Below, in pieces: positions 51,161 to 64,000 of a DNA stretch of 64,000 nt. The position numbers were made by a program, and so were the translations under genes. The stretch comes from Casuarina equisetifolia (lineage: Eukaryota > Streptophyta > Magnoliopsida > Fagales > Casuarinaceae): assembly GCA_028551475.1 (NCBI GenBank), contig CM052356.1, positions 10,071,884 through 10,135,883 on the forward strand. The letters are read 5' to 3'. The notes beneath the pieces were generated by a model, which saw only the letters and a program-made list of their open reading frames with translations, searched no databases and was not told the origin of the DNA. The number at the start of each line of letters is the position of its first letter. The stretch's first letter is position 1.

Positions 51161-54100
51161 TTGTTTTATGTAATAATATATTGTGTTGATCTTATGCGTA
51201 ATTGCAAATGTCATTTCATGCTGTTAAAAAGCTACAAGTTTGTAGCTTGTTGCTTTTCTTTGTCATTTGGTATGGTTGATCGAAGGTTAGAAACTTTGTG
51301 GTCTTTTTGCAATTTATTTTTACTACGTTAACTAAATTCTTTTTTTATATATAAATAAACTGAGGATTAATATTTTTTGTTGTTATTGAGAGACTATTGG
51401 GAATTTTGAATGAAGAAACATTCAGCATAAGTAATTTTGAATTCATAAAAGGTTGGGGATTGTTCTTTATTTGGGAAAGTTTTTTGATTTGGTGAAAACC
51501 TTATGAGTACGTATTGCTTCTATTCATCCAATGGTTTTCCTTTTTGACAGCACTAAGAGTTTTAGGAATAACTACAATATATACTTTGTAGATTGATGGC
51601 TTAGAAAAGAATTAGTTGGATATTGCAACTATCTTTTTAATTTTTTATTTGTCATTCCAAGTGTTGAGAATTATACAAATGTAGTCTACGTTTGGGAAAT
51701 TAAGCGTTTGTATGTCAAGTCTGAGATCATTGTCTAATAATTCTTGGAACTTTACAAGAGTGATTTGTTGATTTCTGTGTTGTTTTGCTTAAAGTGAAAT
51801 TTGGAACTAAAAATTAAGGCTTGAGTTATTATCTTAAACTATTAGTGCTGATAACATTTTAGACTTGAAAATAACATCATGGGAGTAAGAATCACTTCTA
51901 ATATATTCATCATCTTACACATGACATTCTATGATTTGTTAATGCCTAAATCTTTCAAGTGATTCATTTGCATTTGAGAGTTCAGATTTGACTATTTATG
52001 TACCCTTAAATGCACCAGAATGCTAAATTACTAACAATGTAAAGGTTCCTATTGATTGGGCATATAGTGAAGAAACCTACATTTGGATTTTATAGGGAAA
52101 AGAAATGAAAGATTTATTCCTTTTTAGGGGCTAATGGTAGGGCATTGTAGCAATTATAGATTCTTGAATTGAAAAATTTTATGGAAGCCTAAATTTACTT
52201 TATTTTGGGTGTAAAGAAAAGTGGACCAAAAAAGTTGAATTCCACTCCCCTCATTTTATTCCTTGTTTATGGCCCAATTAGGGGATCATTGGTATCTCTT
52301 TACTTTTCTTTCCCCATTTCATTTTCCTTGCTGATTTTGTCCATATGTGTTATAGGTGTGATAAGAGTAGATATATGCATGGTATATTAATGTGTACAAA
52401 TTTAGGCCAACTGGATAGAATTATAGTGTTGGTTGTAAAGGATGGTCTAGAGATTAATGCCTAGAAATTGATGGATAAGTATAATAAGGTGCAGTTACTA
52501 CTATAGGGTACAAGTAACGATTTAGATCTTCGTAGTATAGTTGTATAAAGTCAAATATCTAGATATAGTAAAACTAATTAATAAGAGAATTTGAAAAAGA
52601 GTTCATGGCCCTAGGTATAGGAGCATAAAGATTGATGGAACTGAAACTTCTTGAAGGTTTATATGTTATTGGTGCCATTTAGAAGTTGTTATTCATATAA
52701 TTCATTATGCCTTTGAGTTTAGTTGTATAATCATTTTGGACTTGCAGAGTAGGGGGGAGTATACATAATACACGTTGAAATCCAACTTTAGGTTTCAAAC
52801 TATTTGACTAATAGTTCTTCAAGTCTATTTTATCGTCAAATGATTGTACTTTGGTTCTAAATGTGAAAATAAGCTTAAGAAAAACATAGGTGATGTTTCT
52901 TAAAGTATTTGAGAAAACTTTTTCTTTTTAAAATAAAAAACAAATATTGTCCTAAACATTTAATAGACTTTTTTTTCTTCATATTTATTAGTACCCAACC
53001 TTATATAAAATCCAGAAGAGTGTAACCGAAGCACATTGAAACTATATAAGTGAAACATTGATGAAGAAAATGAGGAAGAATGCATTTTGAGTGATTCTAA
53101 GAAGTTAGGGAATGGATAATAAATACATGTAGCCATTGAAACTTAAAAGAGCTTTTATCATATAGATTTTAGGTTTGTAATTGTTCTCTCTTATGTTTGG
53201 AAGTTTGAGAATTGTACTATTTGAAAATGCAAGATATGTAATATTCCAAACTCTTAAATTGAAGTCTGGTTCAATTTGACATCTTTAATTCCTGACATAT
53301 CCATTGTCCTTAAAAGAATGACCATTCTAAACCAAAAGGGCACAAAATTGTCATCCAAAGGACCTTGGTTATTTTATAATGGAGTAAAAGATGGTTAATG
53401 TTTTTTCAACTATTCTTGCACAAATGATTTGTGTGTCAAATTACAAAGTACAAAGCCATTATTTAGAATGCAATCGACTTTTAAGGAGCATTTCAAACCT
53501 TCTTATAGAAATAACTTGAGAATTGAGTGTTTGTTTTGGTACTATTAGATTTTAAATTAATTATTTCAAAATAATGATAAGAATAAGGGAGGTCATTGTA
53601 AGACTACAATTGAGGAAAAGGGTGGCTACTGCCATCCCAGTATGACTTGAGGGGTTGCATCAGTGCTCTTGTGAGATAAGGGTAATTGTGTTGCTACCCC
53701 AGTGTGATTGGAGTGGTTGTGTGGCTATTTTATGGTGATCCTAATGTATATTTGTTGAGGTGAAGACCCTGTTTTAGATTCTTTGGACTTTATTACATTT
53801 AATTGTTTTCTTTCTTCAAATTGAAAACGAATAACAATTGTCAAACTGTTTACGAAAGGCATCCTTATGTATATAGCCCTGTCATTGGGCATAAAAGAGC
53901 CCATTTTGGCTTGTTTCTATTTGCCCCTTTCATTGTCACTCACCTTTCATGTGTTTACGTGTCTATTATAGTGTTTTTTTAACTATTTAATAATCTGGCC
54001 ATATGAGAGTCTTGTCCACCAGAGATAGGTATTCCATTAGAGGACTGCCCTAATCATGTACAGAAAAAGATACTGCCCCGCCCTAATCTGTTCACTGTGG

Positions 54101-55342
54101 AAGATGAATTGGGTGGAGTTGAGGAGGAAAGCACAACAGTGGCCTCCAAAGAGAAAGTGTCACAAATTCTTGGCCAGAAAATAATGATTTTCTTTCCCCT
54201 TTTGCATACGCATCACCTTCAGTATGTCACCCTATGTTGAATCCAGAACCTTGGTTCTTCTGAATACGTGCTCCTGTCTTATTCTAAAAGGATCACAAAG
54301 GAAGCTGCATTTGAGGTTGAGGATTATTGTTGGTCATAAGTTGTAGTATGTAGCAAGAATACTAGCTTTCTTCATTTCACTGTGAGCACATCATAGCAAT
54401 CCGATCAGGGATGTTGAGAGTATTTGAATGACTGCACAGCAAAGGCTATCTTATACACAGTTTTCATATTTTCTGGTTATGTGTTCTAAGGGCATTTCTT
54501 TCCAGATGGAGTGAAGTTTTTGATTGATTTATAGAAATTCGTCTAGATAGATGGCTGACTCTATTAACGATTAGAAATTTATACCCTGAATCTATCATGT
54601 TCTTTAACCAGGAGAAGATCAAAGAGAAATAACTTTCCCACTTGTTTTATGCATCTCTTTACCAAAGAATGCTTGTAGTACCCTTTTTCCATGCCCCTTT
54701 CCTTTTGTCTCAGTATTATTATAATTGGGAATTCCTGAAGGGTCAATATTTATAACTGTTTTTGTCTATTATTCATAATTCCTTAACTGCATCCTCCCTT
54801 TTTGTGTCAATAACATTTTCATTCGATAATTTATTTTTTTGCAAGAGAGGGATGGGGATGTTCATTCTAGTGTCTTTAAACCATTAAATTTCTGTGTTTC
54901 TCTAAACATCCATTATATTTTGTGCTGACTCGGCTAAGTGCTGTGTCCACCTGCAGTTTTGAATTTAATTCACATTAACACCCATACCTCTTGGATATAC
55001 ATGTACCTGATTGCCTTTTCACTTTCTGCCTATTTTGACGCATTAATGGAATCTTATTTTGAGATGAGAAATGCTTGAGAAGTTTTAATCTGTGGACAAA
55101 AGTTAGCGACTGATGCAAGAAAGTAGAGCTATCTTTAGCAACTGTGATATGCACAAGCTAATGAACTAGTTGTTATGGTCACTCATTCAGCTTGTGGCTT
55201 TAACATTGAAAGTTGTAGTTGTTTGTTCTTCTTTTTGCTACTTTATTATTGATCAAGTTGCTTGATGATTCTTATACATAGTTCTGGGTTTGTATTTAAG
55301 TGTATACACTTAAAGATTAATGTCTAGAAAGTTTAAATGTAG
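51161..55342. other. AT-rich spacer before YchF pseudogene
   Basis: About 4.2 kb without a recognisable gene. It could be intron or 5' flank of the YchF copy. I looked for a P-loop exon (GLPNVGKS) and did not find one. Confidence 0.5.
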
Positions 55343-55403
55343 GTTGAGAACGGTAAGGCTCAAGCTGCTAGTTTTGCTTTTTGCACAATAGAGCCAAACG
55401 TAG

Positions 55404-55962
55404 TAAAAAGCAAAATGCTCAGCAACGTAAGCCACCCAAAAGCAAAAAGCAAGTTTGAAAAGTCAAAAGAAGCTTCTCCTAGCTTCTCCTTCTTCTCTCT
55501 CCAGTTCCTCGCCTGAACATCAAAACAGAGCATGCAAACCCAGGCAGGCAACCGTTGCCGTTTAAACTCTGCAGTTTGCCGTTACCTCCATTAATGCACT
55601 GTTAGCCATTGAGCTGAGCTAGCCGTTTCCTCTTTACATTGTATGAATACACCATCGTGTATCACCATTATTAAGCTACTCCGGCGTACTTTGCTTTTCT
55701 TGAATAAATTCACTTTTTCAAACTCTCTCTCCTTCCTTGTTCTCGTTTTCCAACTTTCATTTTGGTATCGGAGCCACTAGCCACCTTACACGTGTGTGAG
55801 GACAGTCCAAGGCAATGTTAACCGAGTTTGGACAGGGGGAGGGTGAAAGAATGATTCCCACACCGGGAAAGGATGGTAGGATTTTCTGCCTTATAACTGT
55901 GGGTGTCCCTCTCGCCACAGCCTATGGGTTTTGGTGGGCCAACTGGGCCCCCACAGCTTACA
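55404..55962 (+). mobile_element. Small LTR element inside YchF exon
   Basis: A 559-base insertion flanked by CGTAG (55399-55403) and CATAG (55963-55967), a 5-base target duplication with one CpG-type change. 55404-55759 looks like an LTR ending in CA. It is followed by the primer-site motif TGGTATCGGAGCC at 55763, typical of Copia. Only about 190 bases of interior follow, with no coding domain, so it is a shortened or non-autonomous copy. Confidence 0.65.
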
Positions 55963-56270
55963 CATAGGGATTGTTGGAGTTTCGGATCCTCGTATCAACG
56001 TTCTTCCTGATCTCAGAAAATCTCAAGAAGCGGTCCCGGCTTCCGTAGAGCTTGTAGATATAGCCGGTCTTGTCAGGGGTGCCAGTCAAGGGGAGGTTAT
56101 TTTCTGTGTCGTTTACCAGTTACCTAGGCTGCATTTGGTATCATTTAATTTGTCTATTTGTTTTATTTTGTTTTACCATGCCTGTATTAATGTCTTTCTT
56201 AATTCTCTTATTGCAGGGGTTAGGTAATAAATTTTTATCGCACATTCGTGAGGTGGACTCCATACGTCAG

Positions 56271-58769
56271 GTTTTCGCCTGTTATAACACATTTATGTTT
56301 TCAAATGGCTTTTCTTGTCAGTTTTTTCCTCAACAAATTGGCTGCTTATCAATGAAGTGGCTGCATAGCTCAGTATTTGGAATGACTTGTTGCAAGAAGA
56401 AGGTTAAAAGACTGCAGCATAACGTGAATTCTTCTATAAAACTTATAGCATCACTAACGATGATCTTTTGCCTATGCTTCCTCTTCTTTGTTTTGTCTTC
56501 TCCTTTCAAAGTCATTTTCTTGATCCGTTTCTGTACTATTATTATTATTTTTTTCTGTCTTTAAATTGGCTGCCATATGATGTTCAACGAAGCGTCAAGA
56601 ATGCATCAAAGATAAGAAGGGGTTCAAAGAAGCCCCCTTGAAGCAAAGGCGTTGTTTTTAAAACACATTAAAGGCAGCGGCAGGATGTTTTCTTCTATGG
56701 TTATCCATTTAGTTAATCAGTTTGGCCTTCACACGAGTAGTTATTCATTTAGTTATCAGGATTGGAAGGGGGTCTGAATAATCGTATGCCTTTGGGAGTT
56801 GTCTTACTTCTACGCAAGAAACCTACAGTCTATGCATCGGATATCGTAAGGCTGAAAGTAGAGTACAATGTGAGAACCCTATAGCTTGGGAAATCACAAG
56901 ATTCTCAGAGTCTATTTGAGTGTCTCGGAGATCACAAGATTCCCAGCCCCTAAAACTACAAACTCCTTTCTGGAGCTGCCGTGTTTGTTTCTAGACACTT
57001 GTCTGATGCGGGTGTCATTTGTCCTCCTTGGACAACGTTTAGCACTTCTCTGTGTGCTTTTAATTTTGAAATTGTATGTGGTTCCGAACACTTGCTGATT
57101 ACTCTCCAACACTCCTGGACACATGATTGACATAGTGGCATCTGCTACTTATGCCCTTCAGCTATGGATCCTACACTTCTACAGAGAGAAAATTCCTGAT
57201 AATGAGTATTAATATGGAAAGCTTTGTAATGATTGATTATCTTGTTGGAGAGTGTATATGCGAGTCATGTCAGGACCGTAAGATTTGCAATATAAGCATC
57301 TCATATGTGGTTATTGTGAGATATAAATTTCCAACAACTCTTCCTTATGTTGAAATTCACAACTGTTTCGCTCAAAAACAAATTAGTACTAAAGTGTGTT
57401 TATCCAAAGGTTTTTTGCTTTACAACTTATGGCTAATATAACATAATGCACAATACACCAGGATATATACTTAATTATTAGGATATCTTTGTTGTGCTGT
57501 CCTAACATTTTTCAAAATGAAATATGGACTGCCTGGTTGTAGAGTTTGCTTCTGGCTCAAAAACTGAGTTTCTTATCATGTCTGTCTCTTATCACACATA
57601 TATCATTATCTCCTTGTCTATTCTTCATAAACAATCATTCTACTGTTTTCCTTTTTTATTTTTATTTTGGTGGTATCTCTTTAGTTTGTAATAGATACTC
57701 TCCAGTGGATATTTGTATCCATTATCCAACCCTCCTATAGGTTGCAACCTGGCATGAAGCTGAGGGAGTGGTTTGAATCTTAGAACATGTTACCGAACAA
57801 AAGGGATGAATGGATTAAGGAAGAAGTTTGCACCTCTGAATTATTATTAATGAACTCAAAATTTGTGAAACGTAATAGAAGAGTGTTTCCCAACATCTTG
57901 TGCTAATGAAGCTGTTGAGATCTTATTCTCCTACGATGTGAAAAATGCCCCACTTTAAGAATTTGTAATTTTCTCGAGTACCATCTCATGAGCTTCACGC
58001 ATCATGGCATTTCTTGTTATGTATCGTTAAAACTATAGTTCTGCAGTATTGTTATTTTATTTACCACACCTAAATTACTATAAAAAGTTAGTCTGTTTTA
58101 CTGCTTCACTTTCCCCTAGTACTGGTATTTGTCAATTTTGATGAGATATTACTGCTCCACGTTGCTAAACTGAAATCGAGAGAAGTGAGATTACTAGAAA
58201 AATGGTTTATTATAGAGGTGTTTAAGTCGTTTTACAATTTGAATTCTATGTATCTGTTGCTAAGTAGGTAAGAGTGCAATTTTTTGTTTTTCAATTCTTA
58301 ATTGCATTAAACTTGTATTTTTATAGTCCAACACATGCCAAATGTTTTGAGATGGTATGATTACTACTTGCTCTCTCCAGATAGCAGGAATGTTAACATT
58401 GGGCCTTCTGTGTTGAAGTTTGAGGATAACCATTTACAGTTGTGAGGATGAAGCCTCAGAAAAAGAAAAAACAAAAATGGAAAAAGATAGGAAAATAAAA
58501 ACAATATGTTGATTTATGGCTGATAGGGTGAGCAACCATTCAACTATATATTTTTCAGTGAATCAGGACATTTTCTCCGCTTGTTGCGAATTTTAATTTA
58601 TCAACTTCTGCATGTTAGGAAGTGCTGAAACCAGTGTTTTAGTTTTTTTTTTTTATAGCTTTTTTGGTTTTTTCAAATTCTGTATCTTTATTAGGAGTAA
58701 GGTGGTGCCTTTCTTTTTATGCACTTGTATTTTATTTCGTGACCAATCTTTCTTTGTTAATAATTTTAG
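56271..58769 (+). other. Long intron of YchF pseudogene
   Basis: AT-rich with no domain I recognise. A phrase 'gatcacaagattc' occurs twice near 56890-56945. Confidence 0.5.
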
Positions 58770-58881
58770 GTTTGTCCGCTGTTTTGAAGATAATGACATT
58801 GCTCATGTGAATGGTAAAGTTGACCCAAAATGAGATATTGATGTTATCAACCTTGAGCTTGTTTTCTCAGATTTGGATCAG

Positions 58882-61078
58882 GTATAACTTGCTCTCTGTG
58901 TACCTTTCTGAAAGTAGGCACTAGCTCAACAAATTTTGAATGGTGAGGGGGGCATTGTGATGTATATAATTACAATTGTTATGCTCTTTTTTTTTTTTTG
59001 TCACAATTTAGGTTAATGGCGTCATTCAATGTTTTGAATTTTTGCTGGTTAAACATCCAACTCCCATCTAAAGGTTAAAAAGGGATAGGTTTTTGCCCCT
59101 CTTTGAATCTAATATTGCTTTTTACTCAAGGGAAGAAATGGATCTCTTAGAGACGCTCTGGTTCTGCTGATTCATCTGTTTGCTAAGTTGTACCTACTCT
59201 CACTTCATCCTGTCTATTACGTCAGTAATAGCCTCATTGGAATTTTAGTTGATATTGGTGAGACTGTGCGTTTAGACTAGTGCACTAAATTTTTAGAAAG
59301 GAAAAGAAAAGCGTTTACTCTTTCTTTATTCCTCTCTCGTAGAGAGTCCCTTTTGTTTGCTATCTGGACTAATCTCTGTTGTGCTTGCTCATGTGCAATT
59401 GGTTGTTGTCAAAGCATCTAAAGTATTCCTCATTGATTCCTCTCCTCTCTGATGATGGGTTTTGTCTACTCCATACATCTTTGCTTATGATGGGTTTTGT
59501 CTACTCCATACATCTTTGCTTATGTTAGGATCTTGATTTATTACCTTATTTATTTTGGTTAAATGGCACTATATTCCTTCAGTTGAGTTGCATAATGACA
59601 AAGATGGAGAGATGGATTGGTTTGTTTTGATTGGTTGATGTTCAGAATCGTATTTAATGAAGGAGAAAAGCTTCAAAAGTCTTGAATCCAGCCTCGTACT
59701 ATCTGATACTAAATCACATTCAGGGCCTTTAAATATGCACTTTATTAATGTCTGTTGGTTGTGGCTTGTTACAAAATGGGTTGCTGGACACTCGGGGTTT
59801 CAGTGAATTAAGGAGTTATACAGGCTTTAGTAAGTTAAGAAATTCGTGAGTTTTGACAGATAAGCTTCAAAGTGTCAAAGATACGTCTACGTAGGCCACA
59901 GACTATTCCAGCAAAGAAAATAGCTGATTACCATTGACTCCTGAATTAGAGAAAGTTTAAGGTCAACAAAACTAGTTCCATAGTAACCTTAGGAAAAATG
60001 AGACGAGTCTTAAAAGACTTAATCCTGACTCCTGAAAGCTTCAAAACAATACATGCTTGTCAAATTCCTTTTTATCTTTGAAATTCCTTTCTTATCATCT
60101 TTCTTGTCATTGCATTACTGTCGACTCAATTGGTTTTCAATTAACCCTTCTCACATCTTGTTTTCATAGTTGTTGGAGTTCGTAAGAATAATTATATGAC
60201 CAAGGATTTGAGCGGGGAAGTAGTAATGTTAACCTGGACGTAGGTTTAGTTTGCTTGAAATCATTTCCTACTTTTGTTGTATGACTGGTTGCAGGCACTG
60301 GGCATTTTGATTCTTTCTCCTGGTTTGTTGTCTGTCTAATTTTTTATTAATCTCTTGATGGAATATGACGTTCTGTATTAAATGTTACAAACTTGTTCTG
60401 CATTGGACTTTTGGAATTCCCTAATAGGCCTTCGGGTTATCATAGTTGGTACCACCCAGTTTCTACTTGGATCAGTGCCTATTTGTTACTGAATTATTGT
60501 TCTCCTTGTTTGGAATCATCTTCTACAGGTCAATTACAAGTAGTTGAGAGAGTCTTTTATTGAGTGTTTGGGCCTCATCCCATAAATCTTCTATCTCTTG
60601 GTTCCAAATCTGAGATGAAATATTCAGAGGAATTTCTGTTTGACATAACTATTAGTTCATCATGTTGGCTATACTCTTAGTAACCATGTCTACACCCGTT
60701 TGGATGCGTATTGTGCGTAGATACTTTTAGACATATGTATATGCATCTCACTCTTATGATTGTTGTCCAACGTATAAGTTATGCTTTCTTTGTTGCTTAG
60801 CTAGCTAACTTAGTGGTGAGTTAGTAGGAACTCCAATACTAAAGTCTAGGATTTAACATCCTATATGCATGAGTTGGGTGTATATATTGTAATATTAAAA
60901 GAAAAAAAGAAGAAAAGAAAAAAAAGGTTTGCTTTCTACTGCATTACTTGATGTAACAACTCTTTTAAGTTTTGTGTGCTCAAAGTACTTCTGATAATCT
61001 AATTTGTCATTAAAATTTTGTTGTAGCTCATGAGGGAGAGGTGAACTGATATAATTGTACCATTTACAAGAACTACAG
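58882..61078 (+). other. Intron of YchF pseudogene
   Basis: Intron between the INLELVF and KLKKGKA exons. Contains one perfect 35-bp tandem duplication and no coding signal. Confidence 0.6.
59454..59523. repeat. Perfect 35-bp tandem duplication
   Basis: Two identical adjacent units (59454-59488, 59489-59523), each starting gatgggttttgtctactcc. No mismatch, so it is recent and may vary between individuals. Confidence 0.95.
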
Positions 61079-61719
61079 ATTGAGAAAAGAATGAAAAAGC
61101 TCAAAAAGGGCAAGGCAAAGGATTCACAGTCTAAACTTAAGGTATCAGTACTTCATATCCTCGAAGTTCCCATACAAGTATCATTTATTATTGACTTTGG
61201 GCCTTCCTTCCCCTAGCATAGGACAATAGCAATGGGATTTTTTCTATAGCTCTTTGAGTAGTACTCCTAGTATTGTATCAGGCTGTTTTTGGTTTTGATG
61301 TATAGTGGGAGGTGTGATAAGATTTTGGAAATTAAACACAACAAAAAGAAAATGATAAATATTGGTAGCAGGCCTATCACATGTATCATAGTTAATGATT
61401 TTGTTGGCATCACTCTTTAAGTAATCACCTCACAAACTTCAAGTTATAATCACTGCAATACTTATTAAACTCTTTCTCCTTCAAGTTAGATGCATTACAT
61501 GTAATCTTTATAGCAACTGAATCTAATAGTGACAAGAGTTGGGTTCTATGTGTTTTGATTACTCAATCATAGATGAATAATTGTTGGGAGTCATAATAGA
61601 AAACCAACAGCATAAAAAAGGCATGAATTACCAGGGGACAAAACGTTTGCCCCCTCGAAGATTCTTATTGACCTATGACTTTTTCTATTTTTGATAAGGA
61701 CATCAATCCTCATTGTTGA

Positions 61720-64000
61720 TTGTGGAGGCCAAAATAGTGGTTGGGGCAAAATCATAATTTTTAATTACAAGGGGTGTAATTGTCATCTGTGTAATTAAGG
61801 ATTCTAGGGATCACCAATAAATATGAGGCTTAGGAGACCTAGTTTGATTATGTGATATGGAAATCTATAAAATTGAGGGATCAAGTAGTCACTGTAAACC
61901 CACCCGAAACCAACATTTTAGTAAATTTTTGCTTTGTGAACATAGGGAAGTATTGTCTTGAACCGTGTAAATCCTTGTGTTACGATGTGTCCGTGATTTT
62001 GTTGTTGATTGTTTATCTTCCAAAAACTACTCTCAAAGCTTTCGCAGTAGTGGGGAACCATCTTGTTTTTGATAAAATTCGGATTTTGCACCATAAGGAG
62101 AGCACTTTTTGGATTTCTGATCTAGGAAGTAATGTAAGGAGATGGAGGAGGATTTGTTTACGTAGCAGTAGAGGCCCATGTATGACGTGCTGTCAAAGAT
62201 TGGTGCACGCGACTCTTATGCTTGCCCTCTGTGGTAAACAAAATACCCCTACATGCCAAAATATTTTACAAAAATATAGTACACTGAGTCGTAGATCAAG
62301 CTTTCTTAAATCCTGCAATGCCAAGAACATGGCAAACTAATCAGCAATGAGCTTCCTTGTTTGGCGGAGGGAAGCAACATTGGTGAGTGGATAGTGCAGT
62401 GATTCTAGGTGTTTTGGCTGCTGTTTGAGGCATGAAAACCTCATGAAGGTTGCCCAATATTCATGCCCTAGCCTAAAGCTTGACACAATTTAGGTGAATC
62501 TAGGTTCAACATGTGAAGTGCACATGCAAGATGTTGTAGGTATGTCCTTGATTATGTGTATGCGTGATATGCATGTGCTAGGCTTGGGTGCAATGCAAGT
62601 CTCTAGGTAGAAAAGAAAAGAGAAAATTTTTGTGACTGAAAAGTTTTCTAGCTCGAATTCATCTATTAGAAAGATTGTATTGAGCATTTTCTTTTTCAAT
62701 AATTGGCAATAGGTTTTGGAATGAGTCTAGAAGAAGCTTAGTATACCATCTAACGTAGAGTGGGATCATCTAATTGAGTCTATCATAGTCATTGCATCCA
62801 ATCAAGAGAAAGACCATGATTGAAGGCTTCATAGGGACTCCTTTTTCTAAGTAATATGAAAGACCCTTAACTTCAAACAAGGTATTTTTGATAAAGAAAT
62901 TGTTTAATATGAAACTGTAAGAGTCTAAGGCCATCCACAATCATTCAAATGATTTCTAATGAACTTCTTAGGTGATTATTGTCAACTATATAAATTAAGG
63001 TAATGATACAATTGCCTTATTTTCTCTTTGTTCGCTATCAAAGGGTTATGAACATGTTACCATGACAATTACTAACTTAGTACCTAATAGAGTGGAACTA
63101 TAGTTTGATGATGTTGTTAGTACAATTTTGAATGAGGATATAAAGGGAAGTCTTTAGGGGATATCATGTTATCATTAATGCTCAGGGCAGTGGTAGAAGC
63201 AAGCAAAGCAAATAAAGAGATCGAAATGAAGGGAGACGTTCAAAAGAGGTAGATCCCAAAGCAAAAGCCCTAACAACAAAGTGCTAGAACTGTGGAAAGA
63301 GTAGGTACTTATGGAAAGATTGCAGAATAAATACGAGTGATGGAGGATCGATAGAGAATAATACTTCTTTAAAGGATAACATCATTGATGAAAATTAATG
63401 ATTGATTACTGGGTGGTGAATTTTGATGCCTTCTACCATTGTTGTAAGTGTTATTGGGTGATAAGCACTTGTGTGCTACTATTGGACTCAACCAAGTCAT
63501 GATGAAATTGCTAGATGGAATCAAACAGTCATTGAACAATTTTGGACACATTCTTAAGTTAAAGAGAATTTTGCTGTTAGACAATTGTAAAGAAGGCTAC
63601 ACCACTAGTTTTGGAAATCATTTGTGGAAGATTACCAAGGGAGTCCTTGGCAATAGCTTGAGAGAAATGGGTTTAAACATTGTATTTGTCATCTAGCCTG
63701 TCATATAGCTATTTGAACTATGTCACTCATGAAAACATGAGGATGTGGCATGAAAGGGTGGGGGACATGTGAATGATGAAGGTTTAAGAATTCTTTATTT
63801 TAGGCAACTTCTTCAAAATTTGAAGGAGATTGATTTGAAGGAAAGGAAACTGGAGTCAATGCACATACACGTGTGAATTCTAGCATAAGTAGGTTTTCTT
63901 GGAGGCTTTAGCTATCGTGACATTTTGATGACACCACAAGAAAGACATGGGTTGAATGATTAGACAAAAATCCAATGTTTTTGCCCACTTTAGGAAGGGA
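61720..64000 (+). mobile_element. Copia retrotransposon fossil, 5' part, runs off the end
   Basis: A probable LTR (about 61720-62100, with 'ttgaaccgtgtaaatccttg' typical of the transcript-start region of Copia LTRs) is followed by gag-like sequence near 62880-63130. Then comes an R/S-rich stretch with a zinc-knuckle remnant (NCGKSRYLWKDC, about 63290), and parts resembling protease and GAG-pre-integrase (SFGNHLWKITKGVL, about 63615; MRMWHERVGDM, about 63740). The 3' half lies beyond the window. Many breaks, old. Confidence 0.75.

Larger units (their letters stand above)
55343..61141 (+). pseudogene. YchF-type GTPase/ATPase pseudogene (organellar type)
   Basis: Resembles the bacterial-type YchF/EngD P-loop NTPase of plants (ribosome-associated, probably organellar). 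First exon, split by an LTR element: 55343-55403 (ENGKAQAASFAFCTIEPN) and 55968-56095 ([19 protein letters not shown], with the DxAG Switch II motif). Next exons: 56217-56270 ([16 protein letters not shown]), 58770-58881 (RCFEDNDIAHVNGKVDP, INLELVFSDLDQ), 61079-61141 (KLKKGKAKDSQSKLK). All have GT-AG borders. Without the insert the split exon is 189 bases, exactly 63 codons. The copy is dead: the P-loop exon is missing, the 58770 exon has one extra base at its start and a TGA after VDPK, and no exon is seen after 61141, where a Copia fossil follows. Confidence 0.85.

Noticed and set aside
53590-53760. Repeated 'ccccagtgtgattg' / 'cccagtatgacttg' phrases as an RNA gene
   Set aside because: Only two loose copies, no cloverleaf, box motifs or terminator.
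51161-55342. Missing P-loop exon of the YchF copy
   Set aside because: I scanned for GLPNVGKS/TLFNAV coding patterns and found none, so I did not annotate one.
1-64000. CRISPR arrays, tRNA, rRNA, bacterial operons
   Set aside because: No regular spacer-repeat pattern and no complete tRNA B-box with matching arms was seen; primer-site motifs next to LTRs explain the tRNA-like words.

Overview
This is nuclear DNA from a flowering plant. The genes have plant exon-intron structure with GT-AG introns, the base composition is AT-rich, and much of the sequence is decayed Copia, Gypsy and LINE retroelements. The host genes belong to plant families (NPF transporter, plant-type purple acid phosphatase, TIO/Fused kinase, organellar-type YchF). 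I cannot name the species from sequence alone; a woody eudicot would fit, but that is a guess.

Only two host genes look whole. An NRT1/PTR-family (NPF, NPF8-like) transporter lies on the minus strand at 18165-20756, in five exons. A high-molecular-weight purple acid phosphatase lies on the plus strand at 26659-30598, in eight exons coding for 469 residues, with every metal ligand and the dimer cysteine present. They are divergently arranged about 5.9 kb apart. Both could serve nutrient uptake or remobilisation (nitrate/peptide transport, phosphate release), but nothing in the sequence links them functionally.

Three host pseudogenes are visible: a copy of the NPF last exon at 8570-9200; the C-terminal part of a TIO (Fused-like) kinase at 34215-41876, split by a young Copia element; and a YchF-type GTPase at 55343-61141, one exon of which is split by a small LTR element.

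Region by region: 1-8000 is old repeat sequence around a Copia fossil that itself holds a nested LTR. 8000-9600 has local duplications and the NPF fragment. 9770-12960 is a decayed L1-type LINE. 13100-14360 is a Gypsy fossil. 14513-17110 is a Copia fossil with both LTRs and a shrunken interior. 17400-17600 is a degenerate minisatellite. Then come the NPF gene, a 5 kb AT-rich spacer with an LTR-like stretch, and the phosphatase gene. 32020-51160 is a set of segmental duplications (blocks A and R) hosting the TIO pseudogene and two Copia insertions with clear LTRs and 5-bp target duplications (35451-41619 young, 45064-50946 older). 51160-61141 is the YchF pseudogene region, and 61700-64000 is a further Copia fossil running off the end.

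I found no CRISPR array, no tRNA or rRNA, and no convincing new molecular system. The points most worth a second look are the A-B-A'-B' inverted-repeat arrangement upstream of the phosphatase, its two PHR1-type sites, the 25-base C run in its intron 4, the triplicated promoter-like block, and the exon-splitting LTR insertion in the YchF copy.
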